A stretch of DNA of 64,000 nt from assembly GCA_026120185.1 (NCBI GenBank), contig JANUWF010002208.1, forward strand, positions 372,001 to 436,000, written 5' to 3'. Position numbers and translations under genes: made by a program. Source of the DNA: Voacanga thouarsii (Eukaryota > Streptophyta > Magnoliopsida > Gentianales > Apocynaceae). A model generated the notes under the pieces. It was not told the DNA's origin. It saw nothing but the letters and a program-made list of their open reading frames with translations, and searched no databases. Positions 61,901 through 64,000 of the stretch are shown one piece after another (position 1 is the stretch's first letter; each line of letters begins with the position of its first letter).

Positions 61901-62430
61901 GCCCGAATACAATTATACTTGTACCAGGAACCTACTACTCTAGATGTGCATCAATTGGAACTGTTTCTAATTGGAATTCTCAGATGGTTTTATTGTTGAG
62001 GTTTTTGGGTAACCCAAGAGGCACACATGAAACAAAACATGAAAATCAAAGGTCACTTGAAACAACTCCAAAACAACATAAAACTAAAGGGCACACAAGA
62101 GGATAAAGATATGATATTTTGTTCTCTTCACCCTCTCTTTTTCGTGAGCTTCTTTAAGGAGAACACAACCCTTCTTCTTCTTCTTCTTTTTATGGTTTTA
62201 GTTGAACAAGAAGAACAAGAAAAACCCCAGCCACCATTGTTGTTTTTTGCTAGCACAGAAAATCTTAGTGCTTGAGTGTAATCCTCCGTGTGGATGCTTG
62301 TTAGAGATAATCACACACTATGACTATAGTAGTTGGACATCTTATTTTCCACACATATGCGGATCCTGAGATGGTATCTCATTTTTATTTTTCCGCTGCG
62401 CCGTATATGATGTGCGAGAGATACCCAACA
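58973..62430. mobile_element. D3-D4-D5: LTR triplication with a long inverted repeat
   Basis: D3 (58973 to about 60807, plus) is a full D LTR starting TGTTAGTGTTGTGCCC. D4 (60814-61967) is an inverted copy of its 3' two-thirds. D5 (61968-62430, plus) repeats its last part, with an internal deletion of about 180 bp, and ends ATACCCAACA. AGCAA (58968-58972) and AACAA (62431-62435) flank the whole block, which suggests that it entered as one LTR insertion and was rearranged at insertion or later. Confidence 0.8.
59666..61967. repeat. Inverted repeat of about 1.14 kb per arm with a 13-bp loop
   Basis: The left arm is 59666-60800 and the right arm 60814-61967. At the centre, CGTATATGATACACGTGAGA faces TCTCATGCATATCATATACG. 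At the outer ends, AGTTCCAATTGATACACATC faces its near-complement at 61943-61963. Similarity is high over the whole arm, with small gaps. Confidence 0.88.
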
Positions 62431-63019
62431 AACAAAAAAAATAAATAAATAAGAAGTTTCAATTTTCATGTATGTTAGGTACATGAAATTGAAACATCCA
62501 AATTTGATTCCAATTTGGTTTCAATTTGCTTCAATTTTGAAATTTCTAAAATTGAGACCAATTGTTGACTTTCTAATTGTTGCTGATGTTGTTAACCATG
62601 CATAAGAAAAATCTAAGGCTTTCAGTTTTCTTTAAGTCAAGTAGCCGCCAGTTCTTGCTTTATTTTTTTAGTTTTTTCCTTATAAAAAAATAATTACTCT
62701 CTCAATATTCTTCTAAGAAAATTATTTTTTTCACCTATTATTCTATTTTCATTGGTAAATAGCCTATAGGAGGTTCAAGAATTTTTTGAAAGATTGAAAG
62801 CTAGCGATTTTGGTGTGCGTGTTTGATGCGAAGTAGTCAACGTTTCGCCGATATTTTAGTGGAACAAGTAGTCGTGTCAAATCAAAGCATTTCAACAAAT
62901 TCAAATCCTCTATTATTCAATCTAAGCGACCTAAAAGTAAGTATTCCTAGACTTTTGCTCTGAAAAAAATTTAAATTGCTATTTTTCGCTGTGTTTTTGT
63001 TTTCCCGCGTTCCTTCAAG

Positions 63020-63031
63020 TGGTATCAGAGT
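63020..63031 (+). promoter_or_regulatory. Primer binding site of copia element H
   Basis: TGGTATCAGAGT, the intact initiator-Met type, two bases after the LTR end. Confidence 0.85.
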
Positions 63032-63330
63032 TATGGTTATAATCTAGGAAAATGTTTAGGGTTAATAACCAGAAACGTGGTTCCTTTACTAATTAAAAGT
63101 TTCAATATTTGTGATTATATAGATCTCTCATGGTTTTTGATATAGGTAGATGTTATGTACATCTCGCGAGTGAAGACATAGGCACTTGTATTTATTATTA
63201 TTCATTTTCTGTAGGATTTGTATACGCCTCATTTTGAAAGGCATTGGTGATTGATATTGTATTTAAATTAATCTTCTGGAATTTCCATAACAATATTGGT
63301 ACATGAGCAACGTCGAAACTCCAAACAACA
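63032..63330 (+). other. Leader of H and possible gag start
   Basis: A non-coding leader. An ATG at 63303 opens MSNVETPN and runs straight into a CAACAACAAC stretch that belongs to the next insertion, so the gag beginning may be cut there. This is tentative. Confidence 0.4.
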
Positions 63331-63450
63331 ACAACAACAAACTAAGCCTTAGTCCCAAGAAACTTGGGGTCAACTACATGAACCAATACTAGGCAATGTG
63401 TGGTCATCCACATGAATCCCTTCTCTCCACTTCCTTCTATCGATCGTCAA
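63325..63450 (+). repeat. Non-LTR element tail-like sequence
   Basis: CAACAACAACAACAA is followed by CCTTAGTCCCAAGAAACTTG and GGGTCAACTACATGAACC. CCCAAGAAACTTGGG is a small hairpin. I recall such sequence as a very common dispersed piece of plant non-LTR elements, but I cannot verify the family. Confidence 0.45.
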
Positions 63451-63454
63451 GAAT

Positions 63455-64000
63455 AAAGGTGATATTCAAGATTGTGCAAATTACTATGGGATTAAACTCA
63501 TGAGTCATACTATGAATCTTTGGGAAAGAGTGATTAAATAAAGGTTAATGGGCATTATACAAATTTCAAATAATCAATTTAGTTATATGCATAGACGTTC
63601 CACTATGGAGGTTATTCATTTATTACGACGGATGATTAAATATTATAGGGAAAGAAAGAAAGATTTACATATGGTATTTATTGACCTGGAAAAAGCCTAT
63701 GACAAAGTGCCTAGAGAAGTAGTTTGGTGGGAGCTGGCTAAGAAAGGTGTATCAATAAAGTATATTATCCTTATTAAAGATATGTATGAGAGAACATGTA
63801 CAAGTGTAAGAAGTTGCGCTTAAGTGACAGTAGAGTTTCTTATTACTATCGAGGTGCATCAAGGATCAGCACTTAGCCCTTTTATGTTTGCGGCCGTTAT
63901 GGACGAGTTGACCTAAACTATATAGGAGGTTATGCCATGGTGTATGTTGTTTGCTAATGATATTATTTTGATTGATAAGACTGGAGCCAGTGTAAATGCT
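63455..64000 (+). pseudogene. RTE-type LINE reverse transcriptase fragment
   Basis: The frame reads YYGIKLMSHTMNLWERVIK, then [59 protein letters not shown] and CMLFANDIILIDKTGASVNA. These are the blocks of plant RTE LINE RTs: [11 protein letters not shown] carries the first catalytic Asp, and the usual FADDI motif reads FANDI. Stops lie at 63538, 63822 and near 63915. The fragment starts inside the RT and runs off the window. Confidence 0.9.

Larger units (their letters stand above)
57521..63017 (+). repeat. 5' LTR of copia element H, interrupted by the D composite
   Basis: The LTR starts TGTTGGAATATATG at 57521 in G's RT and runs to 58972. It resumes at about 62436 and ends CCTTCA at 63017, two bases before a primer site. 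Without the insertion it is about 2.0 kb. The TATA box is at 58885-58899. The part 58560-58860 is AT-rich with repeated TTAATTAA and TATTGGGCC words. Joining at AGCAA/AACAA gives a continuous A-rich sequence. Confidence 0.75.

Noticed and set aside
60200..62275. Frames of 60-100 codons repeated three times
   Set aside because: They repeat because the D LTR is triplicated. They are non-coding LTR sequence and not conserved as proteins in D2.
58973..62430. D3-D5 as a foldback DNA transposon
   Set aside because: The inverted arms are internal parts of a known LTR, and the outer ends are LTR ends TG..CA, not inverted terminal repeats.

Overview
The window is plant nuclear DNA made almost entirely of nested LTR retrotransposons. 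No cellular gene, true tRNA gene or CRISPR array is visible. The evidence for a plant, most likely a eudicot, is: Athila-type Ty3/gypsy elements with a tRNA-Asp-type primer binding site, a degenerate Tekay-like gypsy element, Ty1/copia elements with initiator-Met primer sites, an RTE-type LINE, and AT-rich DNA with long CT, TA and AAT microsatellites. I cannot name the species.

Layout by nesting. (1) A minus-strand gypsy ruin T (3867 to about 6600) is cut at its left by the 3' half of a gag-only Athila-like element C (1-3866). Near T's right end sit two relatives of one long-LTR family as probable solo LTRs: S1 (7020-13237, carrying a further LTR N1) and S2 (13308-26184). S2 carries the complete gag-only element A (16270-24867, minus). 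(2) After an unassigned stretch (26185-27260), copia element G begins at 27261. Its 5' LTR is split by Athila-like pol element E (28280 to about 45428, minus), and E's reverse transcriptase is split by gag-only element B (32994-41882, plus). G continues with a primer site (46119), a long microsatellite-filled leader, a gag start (48451), a second pol-type element F (about 48629-53580), a solo LTR D2 (53583-55252), and pol remnants to 57520. (3) Copia element H begins at 57521 in G's RT. Its LTR is split by an inverted LTR composite D3-D4-D5 (58973-62430). H's primer site is at 63020, and an RTE LINE fragment runs to the window end.

How the parts may work together. Family I (A, B, C) and family P (E, F) look like two halves of one Athila-type genome. 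In A and B, family I encodes gag with a zinc knuckle plus a second plant-specific ORF, and no pol is present. Family P keeps protease, RT, RNase H and integrase but lacks the gag core and zinc knuckle. Both share the leader and primer site, LTR ends and polypurine region, while the upstream parts of their LTRs (U3) differ. This is what a bipartite, mutually or externally complemented retrotransposon would look like. E and F also share two stop codons at identical spacing, which suggests amplification while already defective. All coding regions are now broken, mostly by changes of the type left by decay of methylated cytosine.
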